Part shown: positions 39,763 to 47,476 of the stretch, in pieces
How positions within the stretch are numbered: the stretch's first letter is position 1
How the letters are laid out: each line of letters starts with the position of its first letter
Origin: Streptomyces sp. NBC_01471
GTDB taxonomy: Bacteria; Actinomycetota; Actinomycetes; Streptomycetales; Streptomycetaceae
NCBI RefSeq assembly: GCF_041438865.1
Contig: NZ_CP109450.1
Coordinates: 6,016,501-6,080,500 of the forward strand
DNA: 64,000 nucleotides
Direction of reading: 5' to 3'
The notes under the pieces: model-generated
What the model saw: the letters and a program-made list of their open reading frames with translations, nothing else
Database searches by the model: none
Told to the model about the DNA's origin: nothing
Translations under genes and position numbers: made by a program

Positions 39763-40728
39763 GTGAGTCCCAACGGCTCCGACCGCTCGTCGCGGCGCCC
39801 GATGCGGCGGAAGCTGCCGCAGGTGCTGACTGCGGGCCTGATCCTTGTGACCGCTACCGGTTGCTCGTACAAGGATTTCCCCCGCCTTGGTATGCCCACC
39901 CCGGTAACGGAAGAGGCACCTCGGATCCTCTCCCTCTGGCAGGGCTCGTGGGCGGCAGCGCTCGCCACGGGCGTGCTGGTGTGGGGGCTGATCATCTGGA
40001 GTGTCATCTTCCACCGGCGTAGCCGGACCAAGGTGGAGGTACCTCCGCAGACCCGGTACAACATGCCGATCGAGGCGTTGTACACCGTGGTCCCTCTCAT
40101 CATCGTCTCGGTGCTCTTCTACTTCACCGCGCGCGATGAGTCGAAGCTCCTCAACCTCTCGGCGAAGCCGGCCCACACGATCAACGTGGTCGGCTTCCAG
40201 TGGAGCTGGGGCTTCAACTACGTGGAGGACGTGGACGGCAACCCGTCCACGGGCAACGCGGCGAAGACCACAGAGCTGTCCGATATCCCGGACCGCTTCA
40301 CCAAGGATTTCCCCAAGGGAGCCGAAGGCGTCTACGACGTCGGTACGCCGGCCTCCCGGAACCCGCAGACCGGCAATCCGGGGCCGACCCTCTGGCTGCC
40401 CAAGGGTCAGAAGGTCCGCTTCGTTCTCACTTCGCGCGACGTCATCCACGACTTCTGGGTGGTGCCGTTCCTGATGAAGATGGACGTTGTCCCGGGCCAC
40501 ACCAACTCCTTCGAGGTGACCCCCAACCAGGAGGGCACCTTCCTGGGCAAGTGCGCTGAGCTGTGCGGCGTGGACCACTCCCGGATGCTCTTCAATGTGA
40601 AGGTCGTCTCCCCGGAGCGCTACAAGCAGCACCTCAAGGACCTGGACAAGCAGAACCAGAAGGGCTACATCCCCGCCGGGATCGCGCAGACTGGCCACGC
40701 CAAGAACGCGGAGACGAACAACCTGTGA
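39763..40728 (+). CDS. ctaC: Cytochrome c oxidase subunit II
   Basis: Subunit II of the aa3 oxidase, 321 residues, carrying the CuA centre that receives electrons from cytochrome cc. A lipoprotein-type signal ends in VTATGC (Cys in the lipobox). Two transmembrane helices follow (SWAAALATGVLVWGLIIW and IEALYTVVPLIIVSVLFYF). The cupredoxin domain has FQWSWGFNY and the CuA motif CAELCGVDHSRM, with a His in TSRDVIHDFWV. GTG start at 39763, GGAAGG 7 nt upstream. Its stop overlaps the ctaD start (GTGA). The order ctaC-ctaD-ctaF is standard in actinobacteria. Confidence 0.97.
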   Translation: MSPNGSDRSSRRPMRRKLPQVLTAGLILVTATGCSYKDFPRLGMPTPVTEEAPRILSLWQGSWAAALATGVLVWGLIIWSVIFHRRSRTKVEVPPQTRYNMPIEALYTVVPLIIVSVLFYFTARDESKLLNLSAKPAHTINVVGFQWSWGFNYVEDVDGNPSTGNAAKTTELSDIPDRFTKDFPKGAEGVYDVGTPASRNPQTGNPGPTLWLPKGQKVRFVLTSRDVIHDFWVVPFLMKMDVVPGHTNSFEVTPNQEGTFLGKCAELCGVDHSRMLFNVKVVSPERYKQHLKDLDKQNQKGYIPAGIAQTGHAKNAETNNL

Positions 40729-42461
40729 GCATCCTCAACGAACCTCAGGGTGCCGCCGCAGCAGACGACTCCTACGAGAGCGAGCTGCCGGTACGGCGCA
40801 AAGAGCCGGGAAACATCGTCATCAAGTGGATGACCACCACTGATCACAAGACGATCGGCACGATGTATCTGGTCACATCGTTCGCCTTCTTCTGCATCGG
40901 CGGTGTGCTGGCGCTCGTCATGCGCGCCGAGCTGGCCCGTCCGGGTACGCAGATTGTGTCGAACGAGCAGTTCAACCAGGCGTTCACGATGCACGGCACG
41001 ATCATGCTGCTGATGTTCGCGACGCCCCTCTTCGCCGGATTCGCGAACTGGATCATGCCGTTGCAGATCGGGGCGCCCGATGTGGCGTTCCCACGGCTGA
41101 ACATGTTCGCGTACTGGCTGTACCTCTTCGGCTCGCTCATCGCGGTCGGTGGCTTCATCACCCCGCAGGGCGCGGCCGACTTCGGCTGGTTCGCCTACTC
41201 CCCGCTGTCGGACGCCGTCCGGTCACCGGGTGTCGGCGCCGACATGTGGATCATGGGTCTGGCCTTCTCCGGCTTCGGCACGATCCTCGGCTCGGTCAAC
41301 TTCATCACCACGATCATCTGCATGCGCGCCCCTGGCATGACGATGTTCCGTATGCCGATCTTCGTGTGGAACGTCCTGCTGACCGGTGTGCTGGTCCTGC
41401 TGGCCTTCCCGGTCCTCGCCGCGGCACTCTTCGCGCTGGAGGCGGACCGCAAGTTCGGCGCTCATGTATTCGATGCGTCAAATGGCGGCGCGCTCCTGTG
41501 GCAACACCTCTTCTGGTTCTTCGGCCATCCAGAGGTGTACATCATCGCGTTGCCATTCTTCGGAATTATTTCCGAAGTGATTCCAGTGTTCTCCAGAAAG
41601 CCGATGTTCGGATACATCGGCCTGGTCGCTGCGACGATTTCGATCGCCGGTCTTTCCGTGACGGTGTGGGCCCACCACATGTACGTCACCGGCGGTGTGC
41701 TCCTGCCGTTCTTCTCCTTCATGACCTTCCTGATCGCAGTGCCGACCGGTGTGAAGTTCTTCAACTGGATCGGCACGATGTGGAAGGGGTCGCTGTCCTT
41801 CGAGACACCGATGCTCTGGGCCGTCGGCTTCCTGATCACCTTCACCTTCGGTGGTCTGACCGGCGTCATCCTGGCCTCGCCCCCGATGGACTTCCACGTG
41901 TCCGACTCGTACTTCGTGGTCGCGCACTTCCACTACGTCATCTTCGGCACCGTGGTCTTCGCGATGTTCTCCGGATTCCACTTCTGGTGGCCGAAGTTCA
42001 CGGGCAAGATGCTGGACGAGCGGCTCGGCAAGATCACCTTCTGGACGCTGTTCGTGGGCTTCCACGGCACGTTCCTGGTGCAGCACTGGCTGGGTGTCGA
42101 GGGCATGCCGCGGCGGTACGCGGACTACCTCGCCGCTGACGGCTTCACCACGCTGAACACCATCTCGACCATCAGCTCCTTCCTGCTGGGCCTGTCGATC
42201 CTGCCGTTCTTCTACAACGTCTGGAAGACCGCCAAGTACGGCAAGAAGGTCGAGGTCGACGACCCGTGGGGCTACGGCCGCTCGCTCGAATGGGCGACGT
42301 CCTGCCCGCCGCCCCGGCACAACTTCACGACCCTTCCGAGGATCCGCTCCGAATCCCCGGCGTTCGACCTGCACCACCCGGAGATCGCGGCTCTCGAACA
42401 GCTCGACAGCCACGGCGCCGGTGACAAGGTCCTGTCCGGTGGCAAGGAGGCAGGCAAGTGA
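40725..42461 (+). CDS. ctaD: Cytochrome c oxidase subunit I
   Basis: Catalytic subunit of aa3 oxidase, 578 residues, twelve transmembrane helices. It holds heme a and the heme a3-CuB centre where oxygen is reduced. Diagnostic segments include FTMHGTIMLLMFATPLF (heme a His), WQHLFWFFGHPEVYI (CuB His and the cross-linked Tyr), VWAHHMYVTGG (two CuB His) and VAHFHYVIFGT (heme ligands). GTG start overlaps the ctaC stop, and its own stop overlaps the ctaF GTG, giving tight coupling. Codons between about 41460 and 41660 are conspicuously A/T-ended compared with the rest of the gene. Confidence 0.97.
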   Translation: MSILNEPQGAAAADDSYESELPVRRKEPGNIVIKWMTTTDHKTIGTMYLVTSFAFFCIGGVLALVMRAELARPGTQIVSNEQFNQAFTMHGTIMLLMFATPLFAGFANWIMPLQIGAPDVAFPRLNMFAYWLYLFGSLIAVGGFITPQGAADFGWFAYSPLSDAVRSPGVGADMWIMGLAFSGFGTILGSVNFITTIICMRAPGMTMFRMPIFVWNVLLTGVLVLLAFPVLAAALFALEADRKFGAHVFDASNGGALLWQHLFWFFGHPEVYIIALPFFGIISEVIPVFSRKPMFGYIGLVAATISIAGLSVTVWAHHMYVTGGVLLPFFSFMTFLIAVPTGVKFFNWIGTMWKGSLSFETPMLWAVGFLITFTFGGLTGVILASPPMDFHVSDSYFVVAHFHYVIFGTVVFAMFSGFHFWWPKFTGKMLDERLGKITFWTLFVGFHGTFLVQHWLGVEGMPRRYADYLAADGFTTLNTISTISSFLLGLSILPFFYNVWKTAKYGKKVEVDDPWGYGRSLEWATSCPPPRHNFTTLPRIRSESPAFDLHHPEIAALEQLDSHGAGDKVLSGGKEAGK

Positions 42462-42856
42462 AGGTCCAAGGCAAGATGTTCATCTGGCTGGCCGTCTTCA
42501 TCCTCGCCGTGGCGGTCGTCTACGGCGTGTGGTCGAAGGAGGCAGCCGGAACGACGGCCCTCTTCATGGCCTTCGGGCTGAGCATCATGATCGGCTTCTA
42601 CCTGGCCTTCACGGCCAGGCGGATCGACGCCGGCGCGATGGACAACAAGGAGGCCGACGTCGCGGACGACGCCGGTGAGGTGGGCTTCTTCGCCCCGCAC
42701 AGCTGGCAGCCGATCTCGCTGGCCGTCGGCGGCGCGCTCGCCTTCCTGGCCATCGCCATGGGCTGGTGGCTGCTGTACTTCTCGGCACCGCTCGTCGTGG
42801 TCGGCCTCTGGGGCTGGGTCTTCGAGTTCTACCGCGGAGAGAACCAGAACCAGTAG
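42458..42856 (+). CDS. ctaF: Cytochrome c oxidase subunit IV (actinobacterial type)
   Basis: Small membrane subunit of 132 residues with about four transmembrane helices: FIWLAVFILAVAVVYGVWS, TTALFMAFGLSIMIGFYLAF, and two after the DDAGEVGFFAPHSWQPISLA segment. The motif FFAPHSWQP is characteristic of the actinobacterial subunit IV that stabilises the bcc-aa3 supercomplex. GTG start overlaps the ctaD stop. Followed by a very strong terminator, so ctaC-ctaD-ctaF form one transcription unit. Confidence 0.95.
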   Translation: MKVQGKMFIWLAVFILAVAVVYGVWSKEAAGTTALFMAFGLSIMIGFYLAFTARRIDAGAMDNKEADVADDAGEVGFFAPHSWQPISLAVGGALAFLAIAMGWWLLYFSAPLVVVGLWGWVFEFYRGENQNQ

Positions 42857-42881
42857 GGGCTGAGCCCCACCGCTGGACCGT

Positions 42882-42924
42882 ATGAGGAGGCCCGGACGCC
42901 GATCAGGTGTCCGGGCCTCCTCAT
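42882..42924 (+). terminator. ctaCDF terminator
   Basis: Perfect 16-bp stem (42882-42897 with 42909-42924), 11-nt loop, followed by a short T-containing run. It begins 26 nt past the ctaF stop. Confidence 0.85.
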
Positions 42925-42968
42925 TTGCAGTCATCCGGCGTGCCGTTACCAGGGGATCTTCTTAACGT

Positions 42969-44240
42969 GTGCATATGAGCCATGCACCTCGAATCCGTAC
43001 GGTCCTGAGCTGCACGCTGCTGGTCGTGTCCCTTGGGGCAGCGGCGACCGCGTGCGGCAGTTCCGGCAGTAATCCGCTCTCCGCGTCGCCGTTCGACGCG
43101 GACGACTCGATCTCCTTCAACGGTCCCCAGGGCAACGGCAAGGCCGACCCCGACAAGCCGCTCGAAGTCACCTCCAAGGACGACGACGGCCGCATCACCG
43201 ATGTGACGGCCACCGACAGCACAGGACGCCAGCTCGCGGGCGAACTCTCCGCCGACGGCACCAGGTGGCACAGCACCGCTCCGCTGGCCGCAGGTGTGCA
43301 CTACACGGTCCGGGTCGCCACCGAGGACGAGGACGGCGCGCCGGGGGGCCGGACGATGGGCTTCGACACCGCCCCCGCCTCGCACCGGCTGAACGTCACC
43401 TTCGGCCCCAAGGGGGGCGAGTACGGCGTGGGCCAGCCCGTCACCGCCCAACTCAGCGCCCCCATCAAGGACAAGGCGGCCAGGGCCCAGGTCGAGCGCG
43501 CCCTGAAGGTGGACTCGGTGCCCGCCGCCGACGGCGCCTGGTACTGGGTGGACAGCAGGACGCTGCACTACCGGCCGAAGGAGTACTGGCCCGCGCACGC
43601 CACGATCAGCGTGCACAGCAATCTCAACGGGATAAAGGTGAGCGACAAGCTCTACGGCGGCGCCGCCAAGCCGCTCAAGCTGAGGACGGGGGACCGTCTG
43701 GAGGCCATAACCGACGCCTCGGCGCACGAGATGACGGTCAAGCGCGACGGCCAGGTGATCAACACCATCCCGGTGACCACCGGCAAGCCGGGCTTCTCCA
43801 CCCGTAACGGTGTCAAGGTCGTGCTGGGCAAGACGTACTTCGTACGTATGACCAGCTCCAGCATCGGGATAGCCGCCGGCAGCTCCGACTCGTACGACCT
43901 GCCGGTCTACTACGCGACGCAGGTCACACTCAGCGGTGAGTACGTGCACGCCGCGCCCTGGTCCGAGGGGTCACAGGGGTCCGCGAACACCAGTCACGGC
44001 TGCACCGGCATGAGCACCGGCAACGCCGAGTGGTTCTTCAACCACGTGCGCCAGGGCGACATAGTCAAGGTCGTCGGCAGCGACGGCGACACGATGACAC
44101 CGTTCGACAACGGCTACGGCGACTGGAACCTGTCCTGGGCCAAGTGGGCCAAGGGCAGCGCACTGACGGACGGAAAGCAGAACCCCGGCGGCACCGACGC
44201 ACCCGCGCAGACGGCCCGGCTGCGGCCCGCCGCGCTCTGA
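42969..44240 (+). CDS. L,D-transpeptidase lipoprotein with Ig-like domains
   Basis: Peptidoglycan cross-linking enzyme of about 423 residues, exported as a lipoprotein (lipobox AAATAC, about residues 25-30). Two Ig-like domains (about 45-250) resemble those of mycobacterial Ldt. The YkuD catalytic domain has the family motif SHGCTGMSTGNAEWFF, with catalytic Cys near residue 345 and its His 2 residues before. It forms 3-3 cross-links. GTG at 42969 is the longest start; ATG at 42975 is likely as well, since neither has a clear ribosome site. It lies between the two respiratory blocks, separated from ctaF by a terminator. Confidence 0.94.
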   Translation: MHMSHAPRIRTVLSCTLLVVSLGAAATACGSSGSNPLSASPFDADDSISFNGPQGNGKADPDKPLEVTSKDDDGRITDVTATDSTGRQLAGELSADGTRWHSTAPLAAGVHYTVRVATEDEDGAPGGRTMGFDTAPASHRLNVTFGPKGGEYGVGQPVTAQLSAPIKDKAARAQVERALKVDSVPAADGAWYWVDSRTLHYRPKEYWPAHATISVHSNLNGIKVSDKLYGGAAKPLKLRTGDRLEAITDASAHEMTVKRDGQVINTIPVTTGKPGFSTRNGVKVVLGKTYFVRMTSSSIGIAAGSSDSYDLPVYYATQVTLSGEYVHAAPWSEGSQGSANTSHGCTGMSTGNAEWFFNHVRQGDIVKVVGSDGDTMTPFDNGYGDWNLSWAKWAKGSALTDGKQNPGGTDAPAQTARLRPAAL

Positions 44241-44270
44241 TCCGCAGCCGGCGCCGTGCTTCCGCGGGGG

Positions 44271-44298
44271 AGGGCCCGGAACCCCTGTTCAGGGCCCT
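44271..44298. terminator. Bidirectional terminator between transpeptidase and receiver gene
   Basis: AGGGCCC (44271-44277) pairs with GGGCCCT (44292-44298); inner stem GAAC/GTTC (44279-44282/44287-44290). Convergent gap of 58 bp. Confidence 0.6.
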
Positions 44299-44715
44299 TC
44301 AGGCCCCCGTGGACACGGTGCCCGCCGCGAGCCTGTCGCGGACCAGGGCGGCCAGTGTGCCCGCGAACTCCACCGGCTCCACCGGAAGGGTCACAGCGGC
44401 GTCCGCGCGGCTCCAGGTGGCCAGCCAGGCGTCCTGCGGGCGGCCGATCAGCAGCAGTACGGGCGGGCACCGGAAGACCTCGTCCTTGATCTGCCGGCAG
44501 ACGCCCATACCGCCCGCGGGGACCGACTCGCCGTCCAGCACGCAGACGTCGATCCCGCCCTTGTCCAGGGCGCCGATGACCGCGTCGAGCGTCGCGCACT
44601 CCAGGTACTGCACCGGCGGCACGTCCGAGGCCGGCCTGCGACCCGCCGCGAGCCGTACCTGTTCCCGGGTGTTCGCGTCGTCGCTGTAGACCAGGACCGT
44701 GGCGCTCGGCTGCAT
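44299..44715 (-). CDS. Receiver-like (CheY-fold) protein without output domain
   Basis: Stand-alone domain of 138 residues with the response-regulator fold. It starts TVLVYSDDANTREQVR (acidic pair) and has a potential phospho-acceptor in IDVCVLDGESVPAGGMGVCR. The position of the invariant Lys reads AAVTLPVEP, so the switch lysine is missing. No DNA-binding or enzymatic output follows. This argues for a phosphorylation-independent or degenerate signalling module. ATG start at 44715. It sits alone, in reverse, between the two cta/qcr blocks, a position that suggests a link to respiration or the cell envelope, but this is conjecture. Confidence 0.82.
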   Translation of the reverse strand: MQPSATVLVYSDDANTREQVRLAAGRRPASDVPPVQYLECATLDAVIGALDKGGIDVCVLDGESVPAGGMGVCRQIKDEVFRCPPVLLLIGRPQDAWLATWSRADAAVTLPVEPVEFAGTLAALVRDRLAAGTVSTGA

Positions 44716-44920
44716 TGTTCCTCCGTGACGGCTGTGTCTTCGAAGATCAGCGGGATCTGCGGGGCCCGCGGGGCCCGTTGGGGGTTGGACCCTGGCGCGG
44801 ATGCTACTCCGTCCGACACCCCGTCAACACCGTTACGGACTGCCTCGCGATGGGCCGTTCGGGCTGGACACGAGCCGCTGACACACCGAACGGCACCCCC
44901 CAGGGTGAGGGCGGGATAAG

Positions 44921-44941
44921 CGACCGACATAATGTCGGTCG
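44921..44941. promoter_or_regulatory. Palindrome over the ctaE start codon
   Basis: A perfect 10-1-10 palindrome (arms 44921-44930 and 44932-44941) contains the ATG. As RNA it makes a 9-bp stem with a TAA loop and part of the start codon paired. GATAAG (44915-44920) just upstream could be a -10 box, which would leave an almost leaderless message. Confidence 0.5.
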
Positions 44942-45552
44942 TGGCGACAGCAACGACAGTAGAAACCGGGCACGCGCACCCGTCGGTCAATCGGCCGAAC
45001 CTCACCAGCGTCGGAACCATCATCTGGTTGAGTTCCGAGCTGATGTTCTTCGCGGCCCTCTTCGCGATGTACTTCACCCTGCGATCGGTGACGGGTCCCG
45101 AGCACTGGAAGGATATGGCGTCCTCGCTGAACGTTCCTTTCTCGGCGACGAACACCACGATCCTTGTGCTCTCCTCCCTCACATGCCAGCTCGGCGTCTT
45201 TGCCGCCGAGCGCGGCGATGTGAAGAAGTTGCGCTCGTGGTTCTCGATCACGTTCGTGATGGGTGCGATCTTCATCGGAGGCCAGATCTTCGAGTACACC
45301 AACCTGGTGAAGGAGGACGGCCTTTCGCTCTCCTCCGACCCGTACGGTTCGGTGTTCTACCTGACCACAGGCTTCCACGGCTTGCATGTGACAGGCGGCC
45401 TGATCGCCTTCCTGTTCGTTCTCGGCAGGACATACGCAGCCAAGAGATTCACGCACCAGCAGGCGACCGCAGCCATCGTCGTGTCCTATTACTGGCACTT
45501 CGTCGATGTCGTGTGGATCGGCCTCTTCGCGACGATCTACCTGATCAAGTAA
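44932..45552 (+). CDS. ctaE: Cytochrome c oxidase subunit III
   Basis: Membrane subunit of the aa3 oxidase, 206 residues, five transmembrane helices. Family segments are GTIIWLSSELMFFAALFAMY, TTILVLSSLTCQLGVFAAE, TGFHGLHVTGGLIAFLFVLG and YYWHFVDVVWIGLFATIYLI. It supports stability and proton uptake around subunit I. ATG at 44932 lies inside a palindrome; no Shine-Dalgarno is visible. An in-frame GTG at 44941 is an alternative. First gene of the ctaE-qcrC-qcrA-qcrB unit encoding the rest of the bcc-aa3 supercomplex. Confidence 0.96.
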   Translation: MSVVATATTVETGHAHPSVNRPNLTSVGTIIWLSSELMFFAALFAMYFTLRSVTGPEHWKDMASSLNVPFSATNTTILVLSSLTCQLGVFAAERGDVKKLRSWFSITFVMGAIFIGGQIFEYTNLVKEDGLSLSSDPYGSVFYLTTGFHGLHVTGGLIAFLFVLGRTYAAKRFTHQQATAAIVVSYYWHFVDVVWIGLFATIYLIK

Positions 45553-45617
45553 TCGGGCCCGACGCCCCACTCATCCAGCAAGCACCGACGCAGAAGATCC
45601 TGACACCGGGGTAATCC

Positions 45618-46427
45618 GTGAAAAAGCTCTCCGCACGACGACGCCACCCGTTGGCGGCGGTCGTCGTCCTACTCCTCGCGCTGGCGGCCACCGGGGGGCT
45701 GTACGCCGCGTTCGCTCCCGCGGGCAAGGCGCAGGCCGACGACACCTCCCAGTCCCTCGCCATCAGTGAGGGCAAGAAGCTGTTCTCCGTGGGCTGCGCA
45801 AGCTGCCACGGAATGGGCGGCCAGGGCACGTCCGACGGTCCCAGCCTGGTCGGCGTCGGCTCTGCCGCCGTGGACTTCCAGGTCGGCACCGGCCGTATGC
45901 CTGCCCAGCAGCCCGGCGCCCAGGTGCCGAAGAAGAAGGTCATCTACTCGCAGGGCGAGATCGACCAGCTCGCCGCGTACGTGGCCTCCCTCGGTGCCGG
46001 ACCCATCGCGCCGACCTCGAAGCAGTACAGCGACAAGGGTGCCGACATCGCAGCCGGTGGCGACCTCTTCCGCACCAACTGTGCCCAGTGCCACAACTTC
46101 ACGGGTGAGGGCGGTGCTCTGACGCACGGCAAGTTCGCCCCGAGCCTTGAGGGCGTGGACCCGAAGCACATCTACGAGGCCATGCAGACCGGCCCGCAGA
46201 GCATGCCGAACTTCCCCGACACGACGATGCCGGAGAAGCAGAAGCAGAACATCATCGCGTACATCAAGACCGTCAACGGCGACAACTCCGCCAGCGAGGG
46301 CGGCCTGAAGCTGGGCGGCCTCGGTCCGGTCAGTGAGGGTCTGTTCGGCTGGATCTTCGGACTCGGTGCGCTGATCGCAGTTGCCATCTGGGTCGCGGCC
46401 CACACCGCTAAGGCCAAGAAGTCATGA
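45618..46427 (+). CDS. qcrC: Diheme cytochrome c subunit of the bc1 complex
   Basis: Actinobacterial diheme cytochrome cc, 269 residues. It replaces both cytochrome c1 and soluble cytochrome c and passes electrons straight to CuA. An N-terminal signal/anchor (about 11-35) precedes two c-type heme motifs, CASCH (Cys60-His64) and CAQCH (Cys155-His159). Met ligands are plausible at GRMPAQQ and QSMPNFPD. A C-terminal helix (GLFGWIFGLGALIAVAIWVA) anchors it. GTG start at 45618, 65 bp after ctaE; its stop overlaps the qcrA ATG (ATGA). Confidence 0.97.
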   Translation: MKKLSARRRHPLAAVVVLLLALAATGGLYAAFAPAGKAQADDTSQSLAISEGKKLFSVGCASCHGMGGQGTSDGPSLVGVGSAAVDFQVGTGRMPAQQPGAQVPKKKVIYSQGEIDQLAAYVASLGAGPIAPTSKQYSDKGADIAAGGDLFRTNCAQCHNFTGEGGALTHGKFAPSLEGVDPKHIYEAMQTGPQSMPNFPDTTMPEKQKQNIIAYIKTVNGDNSASEGGLKLGGLGPVSEGLFGWIFGLGALIAVAIWVAAHTAKAKKS

Positions 46428-47476
46428 GTAGCCAAGAGAATTCCGAAGAGAACCTGCCGCGTACGCAGGAGTCCGCGCACGGCGCGGTGGAGCCCGCGGA
46501 CGACCCGTTCGCGGACCCGGGACTGCCGGCCCACAAGCCGCGGATCCAGGACATCGACGAGCGGGCCGCCAAGCGCTCCGAGCGCGTGGTCGCCTTCCTG
46601 TTCACACTCTCGATGCTGGCGACGATCGGGTTCATCGCGTCCTACGTGATCTTCCCCGTCGACAAGATCATCTTCGTCTTCCCGTTCGGGCACGTGAGCG
46701 CGCTCAACTTCTCCCTGGGCCTGACCCTGGGTGTGGCGCTCTTCACGATCGGCGCCGGCGCGGTCCACTGGGCCCGCACGCTGATGTCGGACGTCGAGAT
46801 GCCGGCCGACCGCCACCCGATCGAGGCCCCGGCCGAGGTCAAGGCGCAGGTGCTGGCCGACTTCGCGGCAGGTGCCGCCGAGTCCGGCTTCGGCCGCCGC
46901 AAGCTGATCCGCACCACGATGTTCGGCGCCATGGCCATGGTGCCGCTCGCCGGTGTGATGCTGCTGCGCGACCTGGGCCCGCTGCCGGAGAAGAAGCTCC
47001 GCAAGACGCTGTGGGCGCGCGGCAAGGTGCTCATCAACATGAACACCAACCAGCCGCTGCGTCCCGAGGACGTGTCCGTCGGTTCGCTGACGTTCGCCAT
47101 GCCCCAGGGCCTCTCGGAGTCCGACGAGGACTTCCAGACGCAGATCGCCAAGGCCGCCCTGATGATCGTCCGTATCCAGCCGGACAACATCAAGGACAAG
47201 AAGGAACGCGAGTGGGCCCACGACGGCATCGTCGCGTTCTCGAAGATCTGCACCCACGTCGGCTGCCCGATCAGCCTGTACGAGCAGCAGACGCACCACG
47301 TGCTCTGCCCGTGCCACCAGTCCACCTTCGACCTGTCCGACGGCGCCCGCGTCATCTTCGGCCCGGCCGGCCACCCGCTTCCGCAGCTGCGGATCGGTGT
47401 GAACGGCGAGGGTAATCTCGAAGCGCTCGGCGACTTCGCAGAGCCCGTCGGTCCTGCCTTCTGGGAGCGCGGATGA
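46424..47476 (+). CDS. qcrA: Rieske iron-sulfur subunit of the bc1 complex
   Basis: [2Fe-2S] protein of 350 residues, the long actinobacterial form. An acidic N-terminal extension of about 55 residues precedes three transmembrane helices (about 55-78, 85-115, 163-182). The Rieske domain has CTHVGC and CPCH: cluster ligands Cys276, His278, Cys295 and His298, with Cys281-Cys297 as the disulfide. It oxidises menaquinol and delivers one electron to cytochrome cc. ATG overlaps the qcrC stop, and its own stop overlaps the qcrB start. Confidence 0.97.
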   Translation: MSSQENSEENLPRTQESAHGAVEPADDPFADPGLPAHKPRIQDIDERAAKRSERVVAFLFTLSMLATIGFIASYVIFPVDKIIFVFPFGHVSALNFSLGLTLGVALFTIGAGAVHWARTLMSDVEMPADRHPIEAPAEVKAQVLADFAAGAAESGFGRRKLIRTTMFGAMAMVPLAGVMLLRDLGPLPEKKLRKTLWARGKVLINMNTNQPLRPEDVSVGSLTFAMPQGLSESDEDFQTQIAKAALMIVRIQPDNIKDKKEREWAHDGIVAFSKICTHVGCPISLYEQQTHHVLCPCHQSTFDLSDGARVIFGPAGHPLPQLRIGVNGEGNLEALGDFAEPVGPAFWERG

